Shown: positions 1 through 8,249 of the stretch, piece by piece
Position numbering within the stretch: position 1 is the stretch's first letter
Layout: each line of letters opens with the position of its first letter
NCBI RefSeq assembly: GCF_021044935.1
Contig: NZ_JAJNMP010000001.1
Span: 558,001 to 622,000 of the forward strand
DNA: 64,000 nt
Direction of reading: 5' to 3'
Source of the DNA: Agromyces cavernae
GTDB lineage: Bacteria; Actinomycetota; Actinomycetes; Actinomycetales; Microbacteriaceae
Translations under genes and position numbers: made by a program
Notes under the pieces: model-generated
Database searches by the model: none
What the model saw: the letters and a program-made list of their open reading frames with translations, nothing else
What the model was told of the DNA's origin: nothing

Positions 1-201
1 CCGAACGGGCACACCTCGATCGGCATCGACAAGACGCACCACATGAACATGGACTACTCGGCCTATGAGGGCTACGAGATCGACGGCCACGTCGACACCG
101 TGCTCTCGCGCGGCAAGGTCGTCGTCGACGGCGACGAGTACCTCGGCGCCAAGGGCGACGGGCAGTTCCTCAAGCGCGGCCTCAGCCAGTACCTGCTCTA
201 G
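1..201 (+). CDS. hydA: Dihydropyrimidinase / D-hydantoinase, C-terminal fragment
   Basis: The reading frame is open from the first base to a TAG at 199-201, giving the last 66 residues of a protein whose start lies outside the window. The tail carries the typical end of the cyclic amidohydrolase (hydantoinase) family: a segment with YEGYEIDGHVDTVLSRGKVV followed by a Gly-rich FLKRG end. These enzymes open dihydrouracil, dihydrothymine or hydantoin rings in the second step of reductive pyrimidine breakdown. The metal-binding residues are outside the window. The downstream F420-type oxidoreductase starts 15 bases later, and the aminotransferase and semialdehyde dehydrogenase further on fit the same pathway. 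D-hydantoinase versus dihydropyrimidinase cannot be decided from this fragment. Confidence 0.85.
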   Translation, partial: PNGHTSIGIDKTHHMNMDYSAYEGYEIDGHVDTVLSRGKVVVDGDEYLGAKGDGQFLKRGLSQYLL

Positions 202-216
202 GGATCGGAGGAACGG

Positions 217-1233
217 ATGGAATTCGGAGCGGTCCTGCAGACCAACCCGCCGGCGTCGCGCACCATCCAGCTCGCGAAGCTCGCGGAGACGCACGGCTTC
301 ACGCACGTGTGGACGTTCGACTCGCACCTGCTCTGGCAGGAGCCGTACGTGATCTACAGCCAGATCCTCGCGCAAACCCAGCGCATCAAGGTCGGCCCGT
401 TCGTAACCAACCCCGCGACCCGCGACTGGACGGTCACGGCCTCGGTGTTCGCGACGCTCAACGAGATGTTCGGGAACCGCACCGTGTGCGGCATCGGCCG
501 AGGCGACTCGGCCGTGCGCGTCACGAACGGCAAGCCGGTGACCATCGCCGAGCTGCGCGAGTCGATCCACGTCATCCGTGAGCTCGGCAATTCGCGGCCG
601 GTCGAGTACAAGGGGTCGACGATCCAGTTCCCCTGGAGTCGCGGCTCGGAACTCGAGGTGTGGGTGGCGGCGTACGGGCCGATGGCGCTCAAGCTCGCGG
701 GGGAGGTGGGCGACGGCTTCATCCTGCAGCTCGCCGACGTCGACATCGCAGCCTGGATGATCAAGTCGGTGCGCGATGCCGCTGAGGCGGCCGGCCGCGA
801 CCCGATGTCGGTGAAGTTCTGCGTGGCGGCACCGTTCTACATCGGCGACGACTGGGCGCACATGCGCGACCAGTGCCGCTGGTTCGGCGGCATGGTCGGC
901 AATCACGTCGCCGACATCGTCGCGAAGTACGGCATGCACGGCACGGTGCCCGACGCGCTCACCGACTACATCAAGGGACGCGAGGGCTACGACTACAACG
1001 AGCACGGGCGTGCGGGCAACGTGCACACCCAGTTCGTGCCCGACGAGATCGTCGACCGGTTCTGCCTGCTCGGCACGGCCGACCAGCACCTCGACAAGCT
1101 CAAGCAGCTCGCAGAGCTCGGCGTCGACCAGTTCGCCGGCTACCTGCAGCACGACAACAAGGAGGAGACGCTCCGCGTGTACGGCGAGACGGTGATCCCC
1201 GCGATGACCGCGCACATCAGAGCAAAGGCATGA
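217..1233 (+). CDS. F420-type LLM-class oxidoreductase (TIGR03842-like)
   Basis: A 338-aa luciferase-like monooxygenase-fold protein. It opens with a short strand (MEFGAVLQTNPP) and has the family blocks around THVWTFDSHL, KVGPFVTNPATRDW and FGNRTVCGIGRGDSA. It resembles the F420-dependent group found next to hydantoinase genes (CPS_4043 type), which would use the deazaflavin F420 rather than FMN; this rests on family resemblance. GGAGG lies 6 bases before the ATG. The stop overlaps the ATG of the next gene, so it belongs to the operon hydantoinase-oxidoreductase-ABC importer. The substrate is unknown; a pyrimidine or its dihydro form is the natural guess from context. Confidence 0.8.
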   Translation: MEFGAVLQTNPPASRTIQLAKLAETHGFTHVWTFDSHLLWQEPYVIYSQILAQTQRIKVGPFVTNPATRDWTVTASVFATLNEMFGNRTVCGIGRGDSAVRVTNGKPVTIAELRESIHVIRELGNSRPVEYKGSTIQFPWSRGSELEVWVAAYGPMALKLAGEVGDGFILQLADVDIAAWMIKSVRDAAEAAGRDPMSVKFCVAAPFYIGDDWAHMRDQCRWFGGMVGNHVADIVAKYGMHGTVPDALTDYIKGREGYDYNEHGRAGNVHTQFVPDEIVDRFCLLGTADQHLDKLKQLAELGVDQFAGYLQHDNKEETLRVYGETVIPAMTAHIRAKA

Positions 1234-2153
1234 CGACGACGACTCCGGCGATCCGGCGAGCGCGCCGCTGGCGCGTCGTGCTCTGGGGTGCGCTCGGCCT
1301 GATCGCGCTCGCCGCGGTGTGGGAGTTGTACAAGCTCGTCGGTCCGGCCGACGGTTGGCTGATCGGTGCGCAAGAGGGAGTGACCGGCAGCGGCATCCGG
1401 CTGCTGCCGCGCACGAGCGATCAGGCCATGCCCCACGCCTGGGAGATGTTCACGCGTGCCGCCGAGCCCGTGACCCGCGCGCCGGGTGCGCTGCCGCTCG
1501 GGGCGGTCGTGCTCCTCGCTGCGCTCGTCAGCCTCGGCGTCGCCGCGCTCGGGTGGCTGGTCGGCGTCATCGTGGGATTCGGGCTCGCGCTGCTCATGCT
1601 CGGGTTCCGCATCGCCGAGCGGGCCGTGCTGCCGTTCGTGATCCTCAGCCAGACCGTGCCGCTCATCGCACTCGCACCCCTCATCCGCAATTGGGGCTCC
1701 CGGCTCGAGTTCGGCGCGTTCTCGTGGGAGAGCTGGATGTCGGTCGTGGTCATCGCGAGCTACCTCGCGTTCTTCCCGGTCGCAGTCGGCGCGCTGCGGG
1801 GCCTGCAGAGCCCCGACGCCGCGCACCTCGACCTCATGCGCAGTTACGCGGCGGGATGGTGGCCCACGCTGTTCCGCCTCCGATTGCCGGCGAGCGTCCC
1901 GTTCCTCATCCCCGCCCTGCGGCTCGCCGCCGCGAATGCCGTCGTCGGCACGGTCGTCGCCGAGATCTCGGTCGGGTTCACGGGCGGCATCGGCCGGCTC
2001 ATCCTCGAGACCGCGGTCGCCGCATCGAGCGACCCGGCCAAGCCGTGGGCACCGATCCTCGGCGCCGTACTGCTCGGCCTCGTCGCCGCCGGCTTCGTCG
2101 CCCTCCTCGCCGCCTTCCTCAGCCCGTTCCGCCGTCAGGAGACCGTCGCATGA
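1230..2153 (+). CDS. ABC transporter permease (NMT1/SsuC-type), first subunit
   Basis: 307 aa, starting at the ATG that overlaps the previous stop (ATGA). About six hydrophobic segments are visible, the first at residues 13-29. The cytoplasmic EAA-type loop is clear near the C-terminus (MRSYAAGWWPTLFRLRLPAS). It is longer than usual for this family because of an insert of about 40 residues after helix 1. With the second permease at 3019-3861 it would form a heterodimeric channel in the inner membrane, energised by the ATPase between them. Membership of the binding-protein-dependent family is clear; substrate is inferred from the neighbours (pyrimidine, hydantoin or a precursor). Confidence 0.85.
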   Translation: MTTTTPAIRRARRWRVVLWGALGLIALAAVWELYKLVGPADGWLIGAQEGVTGSGIRLLPRTSDQAMPHAWEMFTRAAEPVTRAPGALPLGAVVLLAALVSLGVAALGWLVGVIVGFGLALLMLGFRIAERAVLPFVILSQTVPLIALAPLIRNWGSRLEFGAFSWESWMSVVVIASYLAFFPVAVGALRGLQSPDAAHLDLMRSYAAGWWPTLFRLRLPASVPFLIPALRLAAANAVVGTVVAEISVGFTGGIGRLILETAVAASSDPAKPWAPILGAVLLGLVAAGFVALLAAFLSPFRRQETVA

Positions 2154-3022
2154 GCAACCCCGCGCCCCAGCCGACCGCTGCCGCCCCCGAGCCGACGCAG
2201 GTCGCCGATGCGACCGAGGCCGTGGTCGTCCGCGAGGTCGAGCGCATCTTCCCGGGGGCGAAGGGCGCGACCGTCACCGCCCTGACCGGCATCGAGCTCA
2301 CGGTGCACGGGGGGGAATTCGTCTCGCTCATCGGCCCGTCAGGCTGCGGCAAGTCCACGCTGCTGCGGCTGATCGCCGATCTCGACGAGCCGACCGCGGG
2401 CGACATCCGGGTGTTCGGCAAGACGGCGCGGCAGGCTCGCGTCGAGCAGGCGTACGGCATCGCGTTCCAGCAGGCGGGTCTGCTGCCCTGGCGCAGCGTC
2501 GCGGCGAACATCGAGTTGCCGCTCCAGCTGCACGGCATGGGGGCCGCCGATCGCCGTGCCCGAGTGGCGGAGCTGCTCGACCTCGTCGGCCTCGCCGACT
2601 TCGCGAAGCACTACCCCGACCAGCTCTCGGGCGGCATGCAGCAGCGCGTGGCGATCGCCCGCTCGCTCGCCGAGCGGCCGAGACTCCTGCTCATGGACGA
2701 GCCGTTCGGCGCGCTCGATGAGATGACCCGCGAGCGCATGCAGACCGAGCTGCTCCGCATCCGCGCGGAGACCGGCGCGGCTGTGGTGTTCGTGACCCAC
2801 TCGATCCCAGAGGCGGTGTACCTCTCGGACCGCGTGGTGGTGATGTCGCCGCGTCCGGGTCGCATCACCGCAGAGATCGACGTGCGACTCGGCGAGGCCG
2901 GCGAGCGCGGCGAAGACCTCCGCGAGGACGCCGCGTTCTTCGAGGGCGTCACCGCGGTGCGCGAGGCGCTCCACGGGCCCGCGGCGGCTGCCGCCGCACC
3001 GCGAGGAGTGGATGTGCGATGA
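2150..3022 (+). CDS. ABC transporter ATP-binding protein (nitrate/sulfonate/NMT1 type)
   Basis: 290 aa. Walker A GPSGCGKST is at residues 62-70, the Q-loop around residue 108, the signature LSGGMQQR at 159-166 and Walker B LLLMDEP at 179-185, followed by GALD and the switch His in VFVTHS. All catalytic elements are intact. An N-terminal extension of about 25 Pro/Ala-rich residues precedes the domain. Both gene ends overlap the neighbouring permeases by 4 bases (ATGA), so the subunits are probably translationally coupled. It powers import by the two permeases and the lipoprotein at 3963-5105. Confidence 0.92.
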   Translation: MSNPAPQPTAAAPEPTQVADATEAVVVREVERIFPGAKGATVTALTGIELTVHGGEFVSLIGPSGCGKSTLLRLIADLDEPTAGDIRVFGKTARQARVEQAYGIAFQQAGLLPWRSVAANIELPLQLHGMGAADRRARVAELLDLVGLADFAKHYPDQLSGGMQQRVAIARSLAERPRLLLMDEPFGALDEMTRERMQTELLRIRAETGAAVVFVTHSIPEAVYLSDRVVVMSPRPGRITAEIDVRLGEAGERGEDLREDAAFFEGVTAVREALHGPAAAAAAPRGVDVR

Positions 3023-3861
3023 CCGGGCTGCCCGACACCGCGATCGCGACGCAGCTCACTCCGCCCGCGACGTCGGAACCCCGCCGCCGTCGCACCGGCG
3101 ACCGCCCGCTGCGACGGTTCGCCCGGCTCGTGCTGCCGCCGGTCGCGCTGTTCATCGTGCTCGTGCTGCTCGCCGAACTCGTGGTCGTCTCGCTCGGCAT
3201 CCCGCCGTTCGTGCTCGCGAGCCCCTCGGCGATCTGGACCCAGCTCGTGCAGTACGCGCCGCAAGTGCTCGAGGCGACGCTCGTCACCGGGTTCAACGCG
3301 CTCGTCGGGCTCGTCATCGGCGCGGTCGTCGGCGTGCTGCTCGCGATCGTCGCGTCGCTCATCCGTGCGATCGACGGCATGCTGGCGCCGGTCGTCGCCG
3401 CGGTCGCGGTGGTGCCGATCGTGGCCCTCGCCCCCGTGCTGTACACGATGTTCGGGTCGACCTCCGAGGTGGCGCGCATCATCATCGCCTCCCTCGCCGC
3501 GTTCGTGCCCGTGTTCCTCAACACGCTGCGCGGACTCCGGCAGGTCCGCCCGGTGCACCGCGACCTCATGCGCTCCTACGCCGCGACCCGCTCGCAGGAG
3601 ACCCGATTCGTCACCATCCCCTCGGCGCTGCCGCACTTCTTCACCGGTCTGCGCATCGCCTCGTCCCTCGCCGTGATCTCCGCCCTCGTCGCCGAGTACT
3701 TCGGCGGCCCGAGGCAGGGCCTCGGCTCGGCCATCACGACCGCCGCGGCATCCAGCGCCTATGCCCGAGCCTGGGCGTTCGTCGTCGGCGCCATCCTGCT
3801 CGGCCTGCTGTTCTTCGCACTCACGAGCCTGATCGAGAGGATCGCGTCCCGACACCGCTGA
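3019..3861 (+). CDS. ABC transporter permease (NMT1/SsuC-type), second subunit
   Basis: 280 aa. After a basic, Arg-rich N-terminus come about six transmembrane segments; the EAA-type loop is at LMRSYAATRSQETRFVTIPS. It overlaps the ATPase gene by 4 bases. It is of standard length, unlike its longer partner at 1230-2153, and the two are clearly paralogous. A gap of 101 bases separates it from the lipoprotein gene. Role: second half of the import channel. Confidence 0.87.
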   Translation: MTGLPDTAIATQLTPPATSEPRRRRTGDRPLRRFARLVLPPVALFIVLVLLAELVVVSLGIPPFVLASPSAIWTQLVQYAPQVLEATLVTGFNALVGLVIGAVVGVLLAIVASLIRAIDGMLAPVVAAVAVVPIVALAPVLYTMFGSTSEVARIIIASLAAFVPVFLNTLRGLRQVRPVHRDLMRSYAATRSQETRFVTIPSALPHFFTGLRIASSLAVISALVAEYFGGPRQGLGSAITTAAASSAYARAWAFVVGAILLGLLFFALTSLIERIASRHR

Positions 3862-3962
3862 ACCGCGCCGCGCCGGTCGACCAGGCCCGCGCCGGCCCCA
3901 GCCACCGGCACCAGCCGGTCGGATCCGCACCACAGCACCACCACCAAGAGAGGAACGCAGAG

Positions 3963-5105
3963 ATGAAGCGCAACAGGATCGCCGCATTCGCGGCGGCAGC
4001 CGCCGCGACCGCGCTCGCGCTCGCCGGGTGCACCGCCGGGGGCACCGATCGGGGCGAGGCCACAGACGGCGGGGGCGGCGAGCTCACGCCCGTGACCCTC
4101 CAGCTGCAGTGGCTCACGCAGGCCCAGTTCGGCGGCTACTACCTCGCGAAGGCCAACGGGTACTGGGAGGATCTCGGCCTCGACGTCGAGATCATCCCCG
4201 GCGCGGTCGACATCGTGCCGCAAGACGTTCTGGCCGCGGGCGACGTCGACTTCGCGATCGCCTGGGTGCCGAAGGCACTCGCGTCGATCGAGGCCGGCGC
4301 GAACATCACGAACATCGCGCAGATCTTCGAGCGCAGCGGCACGCTGCAGGTCTCGTGGGCCGACAGCGGCATCGAGACGCCGGCCGACCTCTCCGGCAAG
4401 CAGGTCGGCAGCTGGGGCTTCGGCAACGAGTGGGAGCTCTTCGCGGGCCTCACCGAGGCGAACGCGTCGGGCTACACGATCGTGCAGCAGAACTTCGACA
4501 TGAACGCGCTGCTGAACAAGGAGATCGATGCCGCCCAGGCGATGACGTACAACGAGTACGCGCAGCTGCTCGAGGCCGTGAACCCCGAGACCGGCGAGCT
4601 CTACCAGCCCGAGGACTTCTCGGTCATCGACTGGAATGAGGTCGGCACCTCGATGCTCCAGGACGCGATCTGGGCGAACACCGAGCGGCTCGAGTCCGAC
4701 GAGGCGTACGCCGACACCGCGGTGAAGCTCATCCAGGGCGCCATCCTCGGGTGGATCGACCAGCGCGACGACCCGCAGGCCGCCGCCGATGCGGTGACCG
4801 AAGCCGGCTCGACGCTGGGCACGAGCCACCAGCTCTGGATGGCGAATGAGATCAACAAGCTCATCTGGCCGTCGACGAGCGGCGTCGGCCACATCAACGA
4901 GGACCAGTGGAACGCCACCGTCGAGATGGCCCTCGCCACGAAGAATCAAGACGGGGCACAGGTCATCACGACCGACCCGCCCGCGTCGGCGTTCACGAAC
5001 GACTACGTCGACCAGGCGCTCGAGGCGCTGGAGGCCGACGGGGTCGACGTCAGAGGCGAGGACTTCGCGCCCGTCGACGTCGAACTCCAAGAGGGCGGCA
5101 ACTAA
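3963..5105 (+). CDS. ABC transporter substrate-binding lipoprotein (NMT1/THI5-like)
   Basis: 380 aa. A signal peptide with basic start (MKRNR) and Ala-rich core ends in the lipobox LAGC, Cys23, so the mature protein should be lipid-anchored outside the membrane. The mature part shows the NMT1/THI5 pattern: VTLQLQWLTQAQFGGYYLAK, then DFAIAWVPKAL and TMTYNEY-like elements. This family binds thiamine-pyrimidine precursors, riboflavin and other small heterocycles. The start is preceded by AGAGGAA. The setting among pyrimidine-degradation genes suggests a pyrimidine base, dihydropyrimidine or hydantoin as ligand; this is inference. Confidence 0.88.
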   Translation: MKRNRIAAFAAAAAATALALAGCTAGGTDRGEATDGGGGELTPVTLQLQWLTQAQFGGYYLAKANGYWEDLGLDVEIIPGAVDIVPQDVLAAGDVDFAIAWVPKALASIEAGANITNIAQIFERSGTLQVSWADSGIETPADLSGKQVGSWGFGNEWELFAGLTEANASGYTIVQQNFDMNALLNKEIDAAQAMTYNEYAQLLEAVNPETGELYQPEDFSVIDWNEVGTSMLQDAIWANTERLESDEAYADTAVKLIQGAILGWIDQRDDPQAAADAVTEAGSTLGTSHQLWMANEINKLIWPSTSGVGHINEDQWNATVEMALATKNQDGAQVITTDPPASAFTNDYVDQALEALEADGVDVRGEDFAPVDVELQEGGN

Positions 5106-5114
5106 ACAACGCTC

Positions 5115-5265
5115 GTGGGTTGAGGAGGCGCGCCAGCGCCGTCTCGAAACCGCGAGACGGAGTCGAGCGGGTTGAGGAGCACCCGAAGGGTGCGTCTCGA
5201 AACCCAATCGCCACCGGGTCGGATTTCGAGACGCGTCGCGCTTCGCGCGGCGCTCCTCAACCCAC
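5115..5265. repeat. REP-like palindromic element, family A (compound copy)
   Basis: Outer arms GTGGGTTGAGGA and its exact complement TCCTCAACCCAC end the element. Inside are further copies of the two signature words: GGGTTGAGGAG twice and GTCTCGAAAC twice, plus the reverse form TTTCGAGAC. It looks like a normal unit joined to an extra half. It lies between the lipoprotein gene and the aminotransferase gene. Related copies sit at 34472-34558 and 50061-50154. Confidence 0.85.
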
Positions 5266-5292
5266 GACGACACACAGAAAGGCAGCGCAGCC

Positions 5293-6621
5293 ATGACCGA
5301 AAGCCTCACCGAGGGTCTCGACGAACTCGCGCGCGAGCTCGACAAGGACCACGTCTTCCACTCCTGGTCGGCGCAGTCGCAGCTCTCGACGCTCACCGTC
5401 GCGAGCGGCAGGGGTACCCGGGTCTGGGACCACGCCGGGCGCGAGTACCTCGACTTCTCGAGCCAGCTCGTGAACGTCAACATCGGACACCAGCATCCGG
5501 CGGTCGTCCAGGCGATCCGCGAACAGGCCGAGCTGCTGACGACCATCGCGCCGTCGACGGTGAATCTCGCGCGCGGCGAAGCCGCGAAGCGCATCGTCGC
5601 GCGCGCGCCATCCGGATTCCACAAGGTGTTCTTCACCAACGGCGGCGCCGACGCGAACGAGAACGCGATCCGCATGGCGCGCCTGCACACGGGTCGCGAC
5701 AAGATCCTGTCGACGTACCGCTCGTACCACGGCAACACGGGCGCCGCGGTCGTCGCGACGGGTGACTGGCGGCGCGTGCCCAACGAGTTCGCGCGGGCGC
5801 ACGTACACTTCTTCGGCCCCTACCTCTACCGCTCGGAGTTCTGGGCGTCGAGCCCCGAAGAGGAGTCCGAGCGCGCCCTGCGCCACCTGCGACGCGTCAT
5901 CGAGGCCGAAGGGCCGTCGTCGATCGCGGCCGTGCTGCTCGAGACCATCCCCGGCACGGCCGGGGTGCTCGTGCCGCCGCCCGGGTACCTCGCCGGGGTG
6001 CGCGAGCTCTGCGACCGGCACGGGATCATGCTGATCCTCGACGAGGTGATGTGCGGGTTCGGCCGCAGCGGCCGGTGGTTCGCCTTCGACGGCTACGACG
6101 TCCGCCCCGACCTCATCACCTTCGCCAAGGGCGTGAACTCGGGGTACGTGCCGGTCGGCGGCGTGGTCATCTCCGACCCGATCGCCGCCACGTTCGACGA
6201 CCGCGTGTTCCCTGGCGGGCTGACCTATTCGGGGCATCCGCTCGCGATGGCGTCGATCGTCGCGACCGTCGACGCGATGGCGTCCGAGGGCATCGTCGAG
6301 CACGCCCGCGAGATCGGCGCCGAGTCGATCGGGCCCGCGCTCGAAGACCTCGCCGAACGGCACGAGGTCATCGGCGAGGTGCGCGGCGAGGGCGTGTTCT
6401 GGGCCGTCGAGCTCGTCACCGACCGCAAAACCCGCGAGCCGCTGCCGGCCGCCGCGATGGGGCGCATCAAGTCCGCGCTCGTCGGGCGCGGCCTGCTGCC
6501 GTTCGTGATGGACAACCGAATCCACGTGGTGCCGCCGTGCGTGGTCACGGCTGAGGAGGTCGCCGACGCGATGGCGATCTACGATGAAGTATTGAGCACC
6601 GCACTCGAAGGAGAGGGCTGA
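5293..6621 (+). CDS. Class III (omega) aminotransferase, probable beta-alanine:pyruvate type
   Basis: 442 aa, typical length for PLP fold-type I omega-aminotransferases. The PLP-phosphate segment is at 115-122 (TNGGADAN), the cofactor-binding Asp is D250 in LILDEVMCGFGRSG, and the Schiff-base Lys is K279 in ITFAKGVNSGY. AAAGG lies upstream of the ATG. Three bases separate its stop from the semialdehyde dehydrogenase gene. In reductive pyrimidine breakdown beta-alanine (or beta-aminoisobutyrate) is transaminated to malonate (or methylmalonate) semialdehyde, which the next enzyme would consume. Substrate is inferred from that pairing. Confidence 0.85.
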   Translation: MTESLTEGLDELARELDKDHVFHSWSAQSQLSTLTVASGRGTRVWDHAGREYLDFSSQLVNVNIGHQHPAVVQAIREQAELLTTIAPSTVNLARGEAAKRIVARAPSGFHKVFFTNGGADANENAIRMARLHTGRDKILSTYRSYHGNTGAAVVATGDWRRVPNEFARAHVHFFGPYLYRSEFWASSPEEESERALRHLRRVIEAEGPSSIAAVLLETIPGTAGVLVPPPGYLAGVRELCDRHGIMLILDEVMCGFGRSGRWFAFDGYDVRPDLITFAKGVNSGYVPVGGVVISDPIAATFDDRVFPGGLTYSGHPLAMASIVATVDAMASEGIVEHAREIGAESIGPALEDLAERHEVIGEVRGEGVFWAVELVTDRKTREPLPAAAMGRIKSALVGRGLLPFVMDNRIHVVPPCVVTAEEVADAMAIYDEVLSTALEGEG

Positions 6622-6624
6622 CTC

Positions 6625-8157
6625 ATGAGCCAGACACTGACTGAATCCCAAGCATCGGGCGCCACCACCGCGATGGTCGAACACTGGATCGACGGGGCAT
6701 CCGTCGCCGGGTCATCCGACCGCAGCGGGCCCGTCTACAACCCCGCGCTCGGCGTCGAGCAGAAGCGCGTGCGCTTCGCGTCGACCGAGGACGTCGACGC
6801 GGCCGTGCAGGCCGCGGCCCGGGCGTTCCCCGCGTGGCGCGACACGTCGATCGCCAAGCGCCAGGCGGTGATGTTCCGGTTCCGCGAGCTGCTGGCCGGC
6901 CGCAGTAAGGAGCTCGCCGCGATCCTCACGAGCGAGCACGGCAAGGTCACGGCAGACGCGCTCGGCGAGATCGCGCGCGGCTTGGAGGTCGTCGAGCTCG
7001 CGTGCGCGCTGCCCGAGTACACGAAAGGCGAGTACTCCGAGAACGCCTCGTCGGGCATCGACGTCTACACGGTGCGTCAGCCGCTCGGCGTCGTCGGAAT
7101 CATCAGCCCGTTCAACTTCCCGGCGATGGTACCGCTGTGGTTCTTCCCGCTCGCGATCGCGACAGGGAACACGGTGGTACTGAAGCCTTCCGAGAAGGAT
7201 CCGTCGGCCTCGATCTGGCTCGCCCACCTGTTGCAGGAGGCGGGCTTGCCCGACGGCGTGCTCAACGTCGTGCACGGCGACAAGATCGCGGTCGACGCGC
7301 TCCTCGAGCACCCGACCGTGCGGGCCGTCTCGTTCGTCGGCTCGACGCCCATCGCGAAGTACATCTACGAGCACGGCACCGCAGCGGGCAAGCGCGTCCA
7401 GGCGCTCGGCGGCGCGAAGAACCACATGCTCGTGCTGCCCGACGCCGACCTCGACCTCGCGGCCGATGCCGCGGTCAACGCGGGCTTCGGCTCGTCGGGC
7501 GAGCGCTGCATGGCGATCTCGGTCGTGCTCGCGGTCGACTCGGTCGCCGACGCCTTCGTCGGAAAGGTGCGCGAGCGGATGGCGCGTCTCACGGTCGGCG
7601 ACGGCACGCGCGGCACCGACATGGGTCCGCTCATCACCCGCGAGCACCGCGACAAGGTCGCCGGCTACGTCGACACCGCCCGAACGGACGGCGCCGACGT
7701 CGTGGTCGACGGACGCGAACACGAGATCGACGGCGACGCCGACGGCTTCTGGATGGGGCCGACACTCGTCGACAAGGTGCCCGTCTCGTCGGCGGTGTAC
7801 CGCGACGAGATCTTCGGGCCCGTGCTGTCGGTCGTGCGTGTCGAGGGCTACGAGGAGGGCCTCGGGATCATCAACGACAGCCGCTACGGCAACGGCACGG
7901 CGATCTTCACGAACGACGGCGGGGCCGCCCGGCGCTTCCAGCGCGAGGTGACGGTCGGCATGGTCGGCATCAACGTGCCGATCCCCGTGCCCGTCGCGTA
8001 CCACTCGTTCGGCGGCTGGAAGGATTCGCTGTTCGGGCACGCGAAGTCGTACGGCCCGCGCGGCTTCGACTTCTACACGCAGGAGAAGGCGATCACGTCG
8101 CGCTGGCTCGACCCGAGCCACGGCGGGATCAACCTCGGGTTCCCGCAGCACGACTGA
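6625..8157 (+). CDS. mmsA: CoA-acylating (methyl)malonate-semialdehyde dehydrogenase
   Basis: 510 aa aldehyde dehydrogenase. The catalytic Cys is C295 in SSGERCMAISV. The usual general-base Glu of ALDHs is replaced in LGGAKNH (261-267, Asn266), which is diagnostic for the CoA-acylating MmsA/IolA branch. The NAD-binding block SPFNFPAMVP (161-170) is present. The enzyme oxidises malonate or methylmalonate semialdehyde to acetyl-CoA or propionyl-CoA. It follows the aminotransferase by 3 bases and completes a beta-alanine disposal route. An alternative role in valine or inositol catabolism is not supported by the neighbours. Confidence 0.93.
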   Translation: MSQTLTESQASGATTAMVEHWIDGASVAGSSDRSGPVYNPALGVEQKRVRFASTEDVDAAVQAAARAFPAWRDTSIAKRQAVMFRFRELLAGRSKELAAILTSEHGKVTADALGEIARGLEVVELACALPEYTKGEYSENASSGIDVYTVRQPLGVVGIISPFNFPAMVPLWFFPLAIATGNTVVLKPSEKDPSASIWLAHLLQEAGLPDGVLNVVHGDKIAVDALLEHPTVRAVSFVGSTPIAKYIYEHGTAAGKRVQALGGAKNHMLVLPDADLDLAADAAVNAGFGSSGERCMAISVVLAVDSVADAFVGKVRERMARLTVGDGTRGTDMGPLITREHRDKVAGYVDTARTDGADVVVDGREHEIDGDADGFWMGPTLVDKVPVSSAVYRDEIFGPVLSVVRVEGYEEGLGIINDSRYGNGTAIFTNDGGAARRFQREVTVGMVGINVPIPVPVAYHSFGGWKDSLFGHAKSYGPRGFDFYTQEKAITSRWLDPSHGGINLGFPQHD

Positions 8158-8167
8158 GCCGTCTCGT

Positions 8168-8238
8168 CGGTCGAGTAGGCGCGAAGCGCCGTATCGAGAC
8201 CAACCGGCGTGGTCTCGATACACTCCGCTGCTCGACCG
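8168..8238. repeat. REP-like palindromic element, family B
   Basis: Begins CGGTCGAGTAGGC and ends in the imperfect complement GCTGCTCGACCG. The internal words GTATCGAGACC and GGTCTCGATAC are exact complements, so the whole can fold as one long hairpin. It sits between mmsA and the convergent crotonase gene and may serve as a terminator. A second copy is at 45698-45785. Confidence 0.85.
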
Positions 8239-8249
8239 GCGAGCCCAGC

